Source: HGM12998 sp900756495 (GTDB lineage Bacteria; Bacillota; Clostridia; Oscillospirales; Oscillospiraceae). Taken from it: a stretch of 64,000 nucleotides of DNA. The position numbers and the translations under genes are program-made. Location: assembly GCA_958477305.1 (NCBI GenBank), contig CAUEFI010000015.1, positions 11,290 to 75,289 of the forward strand. The letters are read 5' to 3'. The notes under the pieces were generated by a model. It was not told where the DNA came from, did not search any database, and saw only the letters and a program-made list of their open reading frames with translations. Positions 49,830-58,928 of this stretch are shown in pieces (within the stretch, counting starts at the first letter, position 1; every line of letters starts with the position of its first letter).

Positions 49830-50282
49830 TCATCCGGCGAGGCCGGCCAATTGTCTCAGTCTCTTTTGAATTTTACCCTGCAGAGGCAGGCCGGGATCCT
49901 TTTTCCTCTGCTGCTTGTACAGGAGGTAGAGCTCCTGCGCGTCGCCCGGCGTCAACAGCTCCATGTGCGGCATAAAAAGCTTTTCCGCGGCAAGGAACAT
50001 AAGCGATGATTTTTTGTTTGTGCCGGCGTAACAATCCACAAATACATAGCGTAAAAGCAGTGGTAAAAACGGCAGGCTCTCCCCGTCCTCCTGAAACTGG
50101 CTCCATAGAACCTCTGCCTCCACTGATACGGATTCATAAAACTGCATATGTTCCGGCTGCCGCTGAAAATCGCGGTTACCGCTCACAAAATGCAGCAGCT
50201 TCTGCCCCAGCGTCTCATTTTGCTGATAACGCGCCGCCCAGGCGATGTAATTTTGATATTCCTTTTTGAGTTCATCCAGCAT
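49830..50282 (-). CDS. Unknown protein upstream of lplA
   Basis: 150 residues, mostly helical, charged, with no signal or membrane segment. It starts MLDELKKEYQNYIAWAARYQ; the middle has LPFLPLLLRYVFVDCY and the end is Lys/Arg-rich. I recognise no family. It lies 44 bases before lplA in the same direction, so a role tied to lipoylation or the catabolic operon is possible but only by position. The ribosome site AAGGGAAGAG is weak. Confidence 0.6.
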   Translation of the reverse strand: MLDELKKEYQNYIAWAARYQQNETLGQKLLHFVSGNRDFQRQPEHMQFYESVSVEAEVLWSQFQEDGESLPFLPLLLRYVFVDCYAGTNKKSSLMFLAAEKLFMPHMELLTPGDAQELYLLYKQQRKKDPGLPLQGKIQKRLRQLAGLAG

Positions 50283-50439
50283 CGTTCTCTTCCCTTTCCA
50301 TCCCGAACCTTCCGTAATTCCTGCCGGAACAGCCCGCCCCCGCGGGAACCGGCGAAAAATGCGCACGCTCTGCGAAGCAGGCCGTTCCGGCGGGGCGCCC
50401 CTCTCCACAAGTCTCGGGAGCTTCCCCGCCCTGCGGCCC

Positions 50440-50522
50440 AGGGCTTGTTTGAACATTGGCGATGTGTCCAGCGGACAAAAAGACCTTCGGTTGGGCATGT
50501 TGACATGTTTCAAACAAGCCCT
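50440..50522. repeat. 85-bp inverted-repeat-ended element, copy B
   Basis: 83 bases with ends AGGGCTTGTTTGAACA and TGTTTCAAACAAGCCCT. The first 30 bases equal copy A. A GTCC/GGAC mini-hairpin is in the centre. Its right edge touches the stop codon of the MBL hydrolase gene. Confidence 0.75.
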
Positions 50523-51213
50523 AATATTCCAGCGTCTGCATCGGTTCCGAGAGAATATGGATATTTTTCGCCGCTTTCGCGGCCTCAAACACAGCCGGCC
50601 TGTAGTGCTCCACATCATCCCGGGCGAAGGGGATATGGACCGCTATGATATGCTCTGGCTTCAGCTCCTCAAGCAGGAATCTCCGATTGCGCTCCAAGGT
50701 CACCCAGGGAAAGTTCATGACGGCAAAATCGACTGCACTCCCGCCGCACATGGCCTTCAGCCGGTCCTTTGCCTCCGCCGCGCAATCCCCCGGCGTGAGA
50801 AAACGAACGCCGTCCATTGTAATGCAGTAACCCCGCTGATCCACATTTTCAAATCCCCGGCCCTCATGGGGCAGGGCCAGGGCCTCTACTTTTATATGAC
50901 CAACCTGCTGTACGCTCAGCCCCTGGGGAAACGATTCCGGGTAAAGAAACCGCGTGTTCCTCCACCGGTTGGAAAAGCTCTGCATCAGAAGCTCCGAGCA
51001 GTGGTCCGGATGCCGGTGGGTAACCAGGACGGCATCCGGCTCCGTCTCTGAAAACATGGCTTTCACAGCCGCCACTGTGGCCTGGGAGACGCTGCTGAAA
51101 CGGCTGGTCTTCCAGTCATGCAGCGCGTCCACAAGAACCGCCCGCCGGTTCACCTGCAGAATGACGCCAGCGTTCGCCGTGAGGGTAATACGGACGCAAG
51201 GAGATGCTTTCAT
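50521..51213 (-). CDS. Metallo-beta-lactamase-fold hydrolase
   Basis: 230 residues. LVTHRHPDHCSELL gives the HxHxDH metal motif; later metal ligands are in TPGDCAAEAKD and VHIPFARDD. It is probably a thioester or lactone hydrolase acting on an intermediate of the catabolic operon. The ATG lies 12 bases after the SDR stop; its ribosome site is poor, so coupling is likely. Confidence 0.82.
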   Translation of the reverse strand: MKASPCVRITLTANAGVILQVNRRAVLVDALHDWKTSRFSSVSQATVAAVKAMFSETEPDAVLVTHRHPDHCSELLMQSFSNRWRNTRFLYPESFPQGLSVQQVGHIKVEALALPHEGRGFENVDQRGYCITMDGVRFLTPGDCAAEAKDRLKAMCGGSAVDFAVMNFPWVTLERNRRFLLEELKPEHIIAVHIPFARDDVEHYRPAVFEAAKAAKNIHILSEPMQTLEY

Positions 51214-51225
51214 CGGCGAATACGC

Positions 51226-52026
51226 TCAGTCCCAGTTAAAATAGGAGGCGTTGGAGGCGACATGGGCGCCGTCGACAGGCAAGGCGACGCCGGCGATATG
51301 GGACGACTCTTCAGAGAGCAGGAACACGGCGGCAGCGGCAATTTCTTCCGGCCGCCCGAGCCTGCGCATGGGATTCTGGCTGCGGTTAAACTTTGCAAAC
51401 CCCTCCGGGTCGCCGGCAAACCGGCTATTCACAGTTTCCCACATCGGAGTCGCAATTTGACCCGGGCAGATGCAGTTTGCGCGGATGCCGGCGTCGGCGT
51501 AGTCGCAGCAGATTGCCTTGGCCAGGCCAATCAGCGCATGTTTGGAGCACACATAGTCGGAAGAAGCGGGCGTACCGATGAGGCCGCCGACCGAAGAGGT
51601 AAACAGGATGGAGCTCGGCCCCTCATGCTTCAGCATGTGCTGGATTTCATATTTGGCGCAATAGAAGTTGCCAAACAGGTTGATATGGACGACACGCTCC
51701 CAGGACTTGGTGTCCACCTCTCCAACTTTGCCCGGCGACATGGAGACCCCCGCGTTGTTATGGGCAAAATCCAATTTGCCGAAGGTCTTACACGTCTCGT
51801 CGATCGCGTTTTTCACTTCCTCTTCGCTGGAGACGTCCACCTTCAGGCAGAGTACCTCTGCCGTTGGCACAGAGGAGAGAATCTCCGCCCTCGTCCCCTC
51901 CAGTCCCGCTTCAGAAACGTCAAAGAGCGCCAGCTTGGCGCCCTCCCGGGCACAGCGAACGGCGCTGGCGCGCCCAATGCCGGATCCGGAACCGGTCACA
52001 ATGCCCACCTTGTCTTTTAACATCAT
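51226..52026 (-). CDS. Short-chain dehydrogenase
   Basis: 266 residues of classical SDR: TGSGSGIGRA, HNNAGVSM, the catalytic Ser in FTSSVGGL, YVCSK with Tyr and Lys, and PVDGAHVASN at the end. NAD is favoured by Asp in LALFDVSEAG at the end of strand 2. AGGAGGT lies ~7 bases before the ATG. The substrate is probably a hydroxyl intermediate made before the 2-oxoacid dehydrogenase step. Confidence 0.88.
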   Translation of the reverse strand: MMLKDKVGIVTGSGSGIGRASAVRCAREGAKLALFDVSEAGLEGTRAEILSSVPTAEVLCLKVDVSSEEEVKNAIDETCKTFGKLDFAHNNAGVSMSPGKVGEVDTKSWERVVHINLFGNFYCAKYEIQHMLKHEGPSSILFTSSVGGLIGTPASSDYVCSKHALIGLAKAICCDYADAGIRANCICPGQIATPMWETVNSRFAGDPEGFAKFNRSQNPMRRLGRPEEIAAAAVFLLSEESSHIAGVALPVDGAHVASNASYFNWD

Positions 52027-52050
52027 AGCTTTTACCTCCTGTCTGGTAGG

Positions 52051-52091
52051 AAACGCAGCGGGAAGCAGAGTGCTGCCAACCCGCTGCGTTT
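52051..52091. repeat. Intercistronic hairpin, VOC / SDR genes
   Basis: A 12-bp stem (AAACGCAGCGGG and complement) with a 17-nt loop and no long T-run; possible partial terminator or mRNA-processing signal. Confidence 0.45.
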
Positions 52092-52093
52092 GC

Positions 52094-52537
52094 TTATTCT
52101 TCGGGCATAAATGGGCAGCAGTTGATCAGTTCGATAATCATGCTGCCATCCGCGGCCTGCACATAATAGGCATGCTCCGCCCCGTGCCACACCTCCCAGA
52201 TTTTTTTCCCGCCTGCGGCAAGGTATTCCGAGACTGTGCGCTCCAGATCGTCATAGCCGTCGCATACATAGGCCGTGTGATGAATGCCGGGCCCCTTCTT
52301 CTTCAGCTCGGCCGCCTGAAGGGACCGATCGTCCAGCGGCTCCAGGAATTCGTATACGACGCCGCCAATCCGCCCCACGGCAGATCTCAGTTTGCCGCTG
52401 GTTCCCACCGCCGTCTGGTCGCCGGAAAAATCCGCTATGCCAAACAGCCATCGGGACGTATCCACGCCAAGTCCCTGGAGCGCCTTCATGGAAGAGTCAA
52501 TGCTGTTGGTCAGAACGCCAATATGCCAATGAAACAT
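52094..52537 (-). CDS. VOC-family protein (glyoxalase/epimerase-like)
   Basis: 147 residues of two beta-alpha-beta-beta-beta modules: FHWHIGVLTNSIDSSM and GIHHTAYVCDGYDDL start the modules with His ligands, and MIIELIN supplies the last Glu. It resembles methylmalonyl-CoA epimerase. It may epimerise or isomerise an intermediate of the same operon. AGGGGAG precedes the ATG. Confidence 0.82.
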   Translation of the reverse strand: MFHWHIGVLTNSIDSSMKALQGLGVDTSRWLFGIADFSGDQTAVGTSGKLRSAVGRIGGVVYEFLEPLDDRSLQAAELKKKGPGIHHTAYVCDGYDDLERTVSEYLAAGGKKIWEVWHGAEHAYYVQAADGSMIIELINCCPFMPEE

Positions 52538-52551
52538 GAAAGTATCTCCCC

Positions 52552-53778
52552 TTAATTCAGAACCGCTTTTTCAGGATTTGAAAAGAGCTGCAGGAAAACC
52601 TTCATAAATTCTGCCGCCGCCGCGCCGTCGATGATCCGGTGGTCATAGGTAAAGGAGAACGTGATCATGGGATGGACGGCGAAACCGTCTCCATCGGGCA
52701 TAACGGTATCCACCATGCGCCCGACGCCGAGGATACCGGCCTCCGGCGGATTGATGATGGGCGTAAAGCTGTCAACGGATCCATATCCGCCGAGATTGGA
52801 CACGGTAAACGTGCCGCCCTGCAGATTTTCAGGCAGCAGCCCCCCCTCTCTCGCCTTTTGGGCCAGCTCCTTGCACTCGCGGCTGATCTTCAGGAGCCCC
52901 TTCATGTTGGCGTCATGCACCACAGGTACGAGCAGTCCGTTGTCAATCGCCGTCGCCATGCCCAAGTGGATTCGCTTATGCCTGACAATCCCCTCCTGAC
53001 AGAGGGATGCGTTGACAACCGGCATTTTCTCCAGCGCCGCCGCCGTTATCTTCATGATAATATCGTTTACAGAGACCTTTTCGCTCTTATCCGCATCCTG
53101 ATTCAGCGCCGCCCGGAACTGGACAAGTTTGCTGGCGTCGGCCGTCACATGATGGGTAACCATCGGTATCTCCGTCCACGCCTGGCACATCTTGTCTCCA
53201 ATCGCCCTGCGCATGCCGCTGTACGGGACAACCTCGTCATTCTCTTCCAGCGCTGCCGCGGGCAGCACCGGCGCAGCTGCGGCTGCGGTAGTCTCCACCG
53301 GCGCAACATAGCGCTCAATATCTGCCTTGACAATGCGCCCATTGGGGCCGGTGCCCTGGATCAGGGTATAGTCGATCCCCCTCTGCTGGGCAAGCTTTCG
53401 GGCAACAGGAGAAATAAATATCCTGCCTCCCGCCGCCTCCCGCGCGCCGCCCTCTCCGGCGGCGGCCGCGGGAGCTGTCTGAACAGGGGGCTGCGCCTTC
53501 TCTTCTGCGGGCGGCGCGTCACCGCCGTCAATCTGCTCGCCGGCCTCTCCGATATAGCCAAGGACAGCGGCGATGGGATACTTTTCACCCACGACGCCAA
53601 TTTTCTTCACCAGAACGCCGCCTGCGGGAGCCTCTATGATATTGGTCAGCTTTTCAGTCTCTATCTCAAGAAGGGGCTCCTTCTCCGCCACGGCGTCGCC
53701 CACTTCTTTCATCCATCTGGTCACGGTGCCGGTCTTCATGGTCAGTCCCAATTTCGGCATCAACACCTCAACAGCCAT
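52552..53778 (-). CDS. 2-oxoacid dehydrogenase E2, dihydrolipoyl acyltransferase
   Basis: 408 residues. An N-terminal lipoyl domain has Lys43 in EIETEKLTN; a Pro/Ala linker leads to the subunit-binding domain (ISPVARKLAQQRGIDYTLIQ, about 125-155), then the catalytic domain with FTVSNLGGYG and YDHRIIDGAAAAEF (HxxxDG). It transfers the acyl group from lipoate to CoA. AAGGAGGT precedes the ATG. Its lipoate is probably attached by the LplA encoded 3 kb downstream. Confidence 0.93.
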   Translation of the reverse strand: MAVEVLMPKLGLTMKTGTVTRWMKEVGDAVAEKEPLLEIETEKLTNIIEAPAGGVLVKKIGVVGEKYPIAAVLGYIGEAGEQIDGGDAPPAEEKAQPPVQTAPAAAAGEGGAREAAGGRIFISPVARKLAQQRGIDYTLIQGTGPNGRIVKADIERYVAPVETTAAAAAPVLPAAALEENDEVVPYSGMRRAIGDKMCQAWTEIPMVTHHVTADASKLVQFRAALNQDADKSEKVSVNDIIMKITAAALEKMPVVNASLCQEGIVRHKRIHLGMATAIDNGLLVPVVHDANMKGLLKISRECKELAQKAREGGLLPENLQGGTFTVSNLGGYGSVDSFTPIINPPEAGILGVGRMVDTVMPDGDGFAVHPMITFSFTYDHRIIDGAAAAEFMKVFLQLFSNPEKAVLN

Positions 53779-53790
53779 CTTCGCACCTCC

Positions 53791-54765
53791 TTAAAACATA
53801 CCTCTGACAGCGTCGACTACTCTCTTCTCATCCGGAGTGTACTGGGATTCAAGGGCCGGCGAGAACGGGCAGTATGTAAACGGCGCGCCGACCCGGACGA
53901 TGGGCGCGTCCAGATAGTCCATGGCGTTCTCCGCCACCCTGGCGGCAATTTCGGCGCCAAAACCGCACTGCACAATCGCCTCATGAACAATGCACAGGCG
54001 ATTGGTCTTCTCCAGGGAGGCATAGATCGCCTCCTCGTCCAGCGGCACCAGTGTGCGCAGATCGATGATCTCACAGTGAATGCCCGACTTCTCCAACTCC
54101 TCCGCAGCCCGCAGGCACTTGGTGACCATCAGGCCGTATGTGACAATCGTAACGTCGCTTCCCTCCCGGGCCACCCGGGCTTTGCCGATGGGGACGAGAT
54201 ATTCCCCCTCAGGCACCTCGCCCTCATCGCTCAGAAGGCATTTGTTTTCCACAACCATCACCGGGTTCTCATCGCGGATGGCGGATGACAGCAGGCCCTT
54301 CATATCTCCGGCCGTAGCGGGGACGACCACCTTCATACCCGGCATATGGGTGAAGAAGGACTCCAGACTCTGGGAATGCTGAGCGCCGGCCGCAATACCG
54401 CTGCCGGCCTGCGTACGGATGACCATGGAGAGATTCGTCTGGCCGCCGACCATCCACGCCAGCTTGGTCGCCTGGTTCAATACTTCATCCATACAAACTC
54501 CCATAAAGTCCATAAAATCATGGACAATAATGGGGCGGAGGCCCACCGCCGCCGCGCCGACTCCAAGTCCGGTAATGGCGGTTTCACTCAGGGGCGCGTC
54601 AACAACGCGCATGGGGCCGTATTTGGCGAGAAGGCCCTGCGTCTGCCCAAAGGCGGTCCCGTAGACGCCCACGTCCTCACCGCAGATAAAAACGCGGGGG
54701 TCTCTCGCCATCTCAATGTCCTGCGCCTCGCGAATCGCCTTGGTAAAAGACAACATTCTACCCAT
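53791..54765 (-). CDS. 2-oxoacid dehydrogenase E1 beta subunit
   Basis: 324 residues. EDVGVYGTAFGQTQGLLAKY, DAPLSETAITGLGVGAAAVG and the C-terminal VTIVTYGLMV and DLRTLVPLDEEAIYASLEKT mark the transketolase-like E1 beta. It is close in layout to acetoin dehydrogenase AcoB/PdhB. With E1 alpha it forms the thiamine diphosphate decarboxylase/dehydrogenase core. GGGAGGGAG precedes the ATG. Confidence 0.93.
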   Translation of the reverse strand: MGRMLSFTKAIREAQDIEMARDPRVFICGEDVGVYGTAFGQTQGLLAKYGPMRVVDAPLSETAITGLGVGAAAVGLRPIIVHDFMDFMGVCMDEVLNQATKLAWMVGGQTNLSMVIRTQAGSGIAAGAQHSQSLESFFTHMPGMKVVVPATAGDMKGLLSSAIRDENPVMVVENKCLLSDEGEVPEGEYLVPIGKARVAREGSDVTIVTYGLMVTKCLRAAEELEKSGIHCEIIDLRTLVPLDEEAIYASLEKTNRLCIVHEAIVQCGFGAEIAARVAENAMDYLDAPIVRVGAPFTYCPFSPALESQYTPDEKRVVDAVRGMF

Positions 54766-54785
54766 GCTGCTTCACTCCCTCCCTC

Positions 54786-55745
54786 TTAAAAATACAGGTC
54801 TTCATACATGACATCTATGGTGGGATACGGACTGTTGTCCGCAAATTCAATTGCGGCTTTGATCTTCGCTTCGGCGTCGGCGTGTATGGCGTCAATCTCC
54901 TCTCTGCCAACCCCGTCTTCTTCCATGAGTCTGGCCTCAAAGCGGACGATGGGATCCTTCTTCAGCCAGGCCTCCTGGTCGGCGGGCTTTTTATAGATGG
55001 CGGAGTCGCCGACAAAGTGGCCGGAATGGCGCCATGTCAGGCACTCGACGAGGGACGGGCCCTTTCCTTCCCGCGCATCCTGGATCGCCTTCTCCGCCAC
55101 CTCACGGACGGCGAGAGGATCGTTGCCGTCACAGCGGTAGCCCGGCATATCGTATGCGGAGGCTCTCTGAGAGATGGTCTTGTTGTGCGAGGCCACCTCA
55201 AAGGGGGTGGACATGCCGAACTGGTTGTTTTCACAGACGAAAACCAGAGGGAGCTGCAGCGCCGCCGCCATGTTCATCGACTCATGGAATGTCCCCCGGT
55301 TAGACGCGCCGTCTCCAAAGAACGCGACAGATATATTCTTTTCGCCCCGGTACTTCTGTGCGAAGGCGGTGCCGCAGGCGATGGGCATGCTTGCGCCGAC
55401 AATGCCGTTGGCACCGATAATGCCCTTGGAGATGTCGGCGATATGCATGGAACCGCCCTTTCCCTTGCTGTATCCGGTCTGTTTGCCGAGAAGCTCGGCC
55501 ATCATCCGGTTGATGTCCGCGCCCTTGGCAATGCAATGGCCGTGGCCGCGGTGCGTGCTGGTGATGTAGTCCTGGTCTGTCAGGCAGGAGCACACGCCGG
55601 TCGCAACCGCCTCTTCCCCGCTGTAGAGATGGAGAAAGCCGGGCAGCTTATTGTCGAGAAACATCCGCTCCGCCGTATCCTCAAATGCGCGAATCCGCAC
55701 CATCGTGCGCAGAAATTGCAGCTTTTCTTCTCTTGTCACGCTCAA
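54786..55745 (-). CDS. 2-oxoacid dehydrogenase E1 alpha subunit
   Basis: 319 residues. Thiamine diphosphate motif GDGASNRGTFHESMNMAA (the GDG-N motif), the phosphorylation-loop-like RHSGHFVGDS, and HRGHGHCIAKG. GKGGSMHIADISKGIIGANG is typical of acetoin dehydrogenase-like E1 alpha. The TTG start has GGGAGGG 6 bases upstream. Substrate could be acetoin, pyruvate or another 2-oxo compound; sequence alone does not decide. Confidence 0.93.
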   Translation of the reverse strand: MSVTREEKLQFLRTMVRIRAFEDTAERMFLDNKLPGFLHLYSGEEAVATGVCSCLTDQDYITSTHRGHGHCIAKGADINRMMAELLGKQTGYSKGKGGSMHIADISKGIIGANGIVGASMPIACGTAFAQKYRGEKNISVAFFGDGASNRGTFHESMNMAAALQLPLVFVCENNQFGMSTPFEVASHNKTISQRASAYDMPGYRCDGNDPLAVREVAEKAIQDAREGKGPSLVECLTWRHSGHFVGDSAIYKKPADQEAWLKKDPIVRFEARLMEEDGVGREEIDAIHADAEAKIKAAIEFADNSPYPTIDVMYEDLYF

Positions 55746-55786
55746 TTCAATCCCTCCCGGTTCAAAATTTGTCGAAATATTACAGG

Positions 55787-57154
55787 TCAGACGCCATGAA
55801 TCGCCTTTCCAAAGACCGACCAGGCCGCTTCATTCACCGCTTCGCTCACGCTGGGATGCGCATGGATGGTCTGCACCATGTCTTCCACAGTGCCCTCCAT
55901 ATTCATGCAGATTGCCGCCTCCGAAATGATCTCCGTCACGTTCGAACCAATCATATGGACGCCGAGCACCTCGCCGAGCTCTTCATCGGCGATGATTTTG
56001 ATCATGCCGCCGCCGGCGTCGTTGATCAGGGCTTTGCCGTTCCCGGAAAGGCTGAAGGTGCCGGCCCGATAGCCTCTTCCGCTCGCCTTGACCTGCTCCT
56101 CCGTCAGGCCGCAGGAGGCGATCTCCGGGAAGGAGTAGACGCAGCTTGGCACAACCCGCTTGTTATAATGGGGCTTTTCGCCCATGATCTGCTGCGCCAC
56201 CGCCACCCCCTGCGCCATGGCGGCGTGGGCGAGAAGGGTCTGACCGTTGCAGTCCCCGATGGCGTAGATACCCGGGACGGAAGTCTCGAAGGTGTCCTTT
56301 ACGTCGATATACCCCTTGGTGGTCTTTATCCCCAGCCGTTCAATGCCCAGATTTTCATTTCTGGCGCGGCGGCCTACCGCGACCAAAACCTTCTCGGCCT
56401 CAACGGCCTCCTGCTTTCCGTCCTTCTCATAGTGAACCTTCAGGGCCTTTCCGCACTGCTCCACCGATTTGAGCGCGGCGCCCGTATGGAGGGCGACGCC
56501 TTCGCCGGTCATGGCGTCGGCAAGGTACTCCGCCACATCTGCATCTACCGGCAGCAGAATGCGGGGCATCATTTCAAGGACAGTCACCTTGACGCCCAGC
56601 GCGCAGTACAGCGCGGCAAATTCAATGCCGATTACGCCCCCGCCCACAATGACAATGGAGGCCGGAACCTCCTGCATGCTTAAAGCGCCGGTGCTGTCTA
56701 TGATTCCAGGCAAGTCGCATCCCGGATATTTCAGGCTGGCGTTGACAGAGCCGGTGGCGATTACAATGTGGTCCACCTCAACGGTCTCCTCGCCCACCTT
56801 GACATGGCGGGGGTCCAAAATAACCGCTCTCGCCCTGTGAACCGTTACGCCGTTATAACGGAGCAGCGTATCCACGCCCCCGGTGAGCTGGGCGACAACT
56901 GCTTCCTTGCGTTCAAGCGCCGACGGCCAGTCCAGCGTTACCCCGTCCACCTTAACGCCGGGCACGGAATGGACAGCCTGGCGGTAAAAGGCGCCGACAT
57001 GCAGCAGGGCTTTGGTTGGAATACAGCCGATATTCAAACAGGTGCCGCCCAGGCGGTCCTCCTCGGCGAGGTGTACGGCCGCTCCTAGCTGAGCCGCCTT
57101 AATTGCACAGACATATCCTCCAGGTCCGCCGCCAATCACAAAAATGCGCTTCAT
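55787..57154 (-). CDS. lpdA: Dihydrolipoyl dehydrogenase (E3)
   Basis: 455 residues. FAD-binding GGGPGGYVCAIKAAQLG, redox-active Cys39/Cys44 in GGTCLNIGCIPTKALL, NAD-binding VIVGGGVIGIEFAALY and the C-terminal HIS-Glu pair region (HAHPSVSEAVNEAAW). It reoxidises lipoate of the E2 encoded 2 kb on. AAGGAG lies ~9 bases before the ATG. First gene of the 2-oxoacid dehydrogenase set. Confidence 0.95.
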   Translation of the reverse strand: MKRIFVIGGGPGGYVCAIKAAQLGAAVHLAEEDRLGGTCLNIGCIPTKALLHVGAFYRQAVHSVPGVKVDGVTLDWPSALERKEAVVAQLTGGVDTLLRYNGVTVHRARAVILDPRHVKVGEETVEVDHIVIATGSVNASLKYPGCDLPGIIDSTGALSMQEVPASIVIVGGGVIGIEFAALYCALGVKVTVLEMMPRILLPVDADVAEYLADAMTGEGVALHTGAALKSVEQCGKALKVHYEKDGKQEAVEAEKVLVAVGRRARNENLGIERLGIKTTKGYIDVKDTFETSVPGIYAIGDCNGQTLLAHAAMAQGVAVAQQIMGEKPHYNKRVVPSCVYSFPEIASCGLTEEQVKASGRGYRAGTFSLSGNGKALINDAGGGMIKIIADEELGEVLGVHMIGSNVTEIISEAAICMNMEGTVEDMVQTIHAHPSVSEAVNEAAWSVFGKAIHGV

Positions 57155-57474
57155 ATATCAAACTCCTTTTCGCGCTCCGACAAACAAAAAGGGGAATTTT
57201 CTCAGTTGATGCCGCGCAATTTTTCAAATTGCGCTATTCCTTTTTTTGTTTTATTTGTAATTTTTAGTTAAGTGTGAAAAAATAAAAAAAATACCCGCTG
57301 TCCGAAACGGCATTGCACGCACCCACGCGCTGTCCTCCAGCGCTTATCACCGCACTTCCGTGCACAAAAAGCTGTCGGTAAAATAACCTTGCAGCTCCTT
57401 TTTTTCACGGAGGTACGCAGCAAAAAGCTGCGTACCTCCGATGCCGAACAAATGGCTCCTCGCCGCACATGCTG
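57155..57474. other. Hairpin-bearing gap between ABC binding protein and lpdA
   Basis: 320 bases. Two hairpins: GCGCAATTT/AAATTGCGC at 57214-57234 and a 14-bp CGGAGGTACGCAGC stem at 57408-57440. Neither has a T-run on the minus strand, so they are more likely mRNA-stability or processing signals setting the balance between ABC and dehydrogenase genes. No gene or clear promoter seen. Confidence 0.5.
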
Positions 57475-58875
57475 TTACCCGGCATTGGCCGCGTTGTATT
57501 CCTCCGTGGTCATAATTTTCCAGGGCTCCAGCGAAACGGCAAATTTATCTCCGGGCGTATAAACCTGCTCCACGTTATCCTTTGTGATGACATACGTGGG
57601 GGTATAGCTGTTGGCGGGAAGGTCATTGGCGTCAAATCCGTTCATGATGTCATGAATCAGCTCGATTACGTCCTCACCGCAGGGATACGGCAGGTTTGTG
57701 CCCTGGCAGAGGACTTCGCCGGTCATGATATAGTCGTTGACATAACCTTCACCGTCGGCGCAGTAGATAATGTAGATGTCCTCACCGGGCTTATAACCGG
57801 CCTGGATGCACTCGTTGATGATGCTGGTGCCGAACGAACCGGTCTCACAGACGATGAGGTCCATGGTGGGATACGCGGTCAGCAGCTCAGCCGCAGCGGG
57901 CGCGGCGGTGGAGGGGTCGATGCCGTTGGTTGTAACATAGCCGAGCATGTTCAGAATGCCGTCGATGGAGGCCGAGCCCTTGTCGCGCAGCTCCACCCAG
58001 GTGTTAAAGCCAATCACGCCCGCATCCCACCTGGTGTCGTAGGGCGTGCCGGCCAACTCCGCATACTTGTAGAGATACCCGCTGATAAAGCCGCAGACAC
58101 GGCTCTCAGAGTCAGCGTCGCCGACCTTTGCGATCAGGGAGCCGACGTTCAGGCCCTCGGGGAACTGGCCCCACAGCGCTTCGCAGGTATACTGTCCGTC
58201 CTCAAAACCGGTTGCCCAGGAACCGGAGAGAACCGTGGTGACGATGTTGTAGGAGTCCTGCGCGGAGCTGGGGCCGGTGCAGAACACAGGGATCCCCATT
58301 TCGGCCGCCTGGGTATAGTAGATGGAGAGCGCGTCGATGTCCGTGGCGTTGATCATCAGGAAGTCAATGTCCATGGTGAGGATGTTCTCAAGCTGCTCCG
58401 TCTGAGTTGTGAGGTCAAAGTTGGCGTCGAAGTTGATGAACTCATACCCGTACTTTTCGCAGGCCTCCTTTGCGCTGCGCTCCCGCTCGGTGAAGAAGTC
58501 GGAGCCGAGAGAGGCGCTCAGCCAGCCGACCACCACATGGTCGTCGTTCAGGTCAACCTGATCCAGCCCCTTGTAGACGTCGGCGCGGGACTCCAGATGC
58601 GTGGGAATGACGCCGCTGAGAGGCTTCTTATCGGTCTGCGCCACCAGCCACTCGTTGGCCGTCATACCACCCAGATCGGGCACTTCAGGAACTGCAACAG
58701 GCGTAAAGTCGGCGGAGGGTTCGCCCCCGCTCTCGGTGGAGGGAGCGCCTGAGTTTTCAACGGGAGCCGTGCTTGGAGTATTGTCCCCGCTGCCGCCGCC
58801 CCCGCCGCAGCCGGCGAGAAGGCCCACGACCAGTGAGAGCGCGAGCACAAGAGCAAGGATGTTACGCTTTTTCAT
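57475..58875 (-). CDS. CUT2-type sugar ABC transporter binding lipoprotein
   Basis: 466 residues. Lipoprotein signal with lipobox LLAGC (Cys23), a Gly/Ser/Thr/Pro linker to about residue 60, then a ribose-binding-protein-like (Peripla_BP_4) domain: FINFDANFDLTTQTEQLENI, DIDFLMINATDIDALSIYY and IVCETGSFGTSIINECIQAG. It is longer than RbsB because of the linker and a ~60-residue insert after it. AGGAGGAG precedes the ATG. Confidence 0.92.
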   Translation of the reverse strand: MKKRNILALVLALSLVVGLLAGCGGGGGSGDNTPSTAPVENSGAPSTESGGEPSADFTPVAVPEVPDLGGMTANEWLVAQTDKKPLSGVIPTHLESRADVYKGLDQVDLNDDHVVVGWLSASLGSDFFTERERSAKEACEKYGYEFINFDANFDLTTQTEQLENILTMDIDFLMINATDIDALSIYYTQAAEMGIPVFCTGPSSAQDSYNIVTTVLSGSWATGFEDGQYTCEALWGQFPEGLNVGSLIAKVGDADSESRVCGFISGYLYKYAELAGTPYDTRWDAGVIGFNTWVELRDKGSASIDGILNMLGYVTTNGIDPSTAAPAAAELLTAYPTMDLIVCETGSFGTSIINECIQAGYKPGEDIYIIYCADGEGYVNDYIMTGEVLCQGTNLPYPCGEDVIELIHDIMNGFDANDLPANSYTPTYVITKDNVEQVYTPGDKFAVSLEPWKIMTTEEYNAANAG

Positions 58876-58928
58876 TTTTTCTCCTCCTGATTTAAAATTT
58901 ATAGATCAGCGGCTCTGCCGTAAATCTA

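Noticed and set aside
50440..50522. Copy B as an integron attC site (it contains GTTGGGC / GCCCAAC)
   Set aside because: Only one core site is present, copy A lacks it, and no integrase is in the window.
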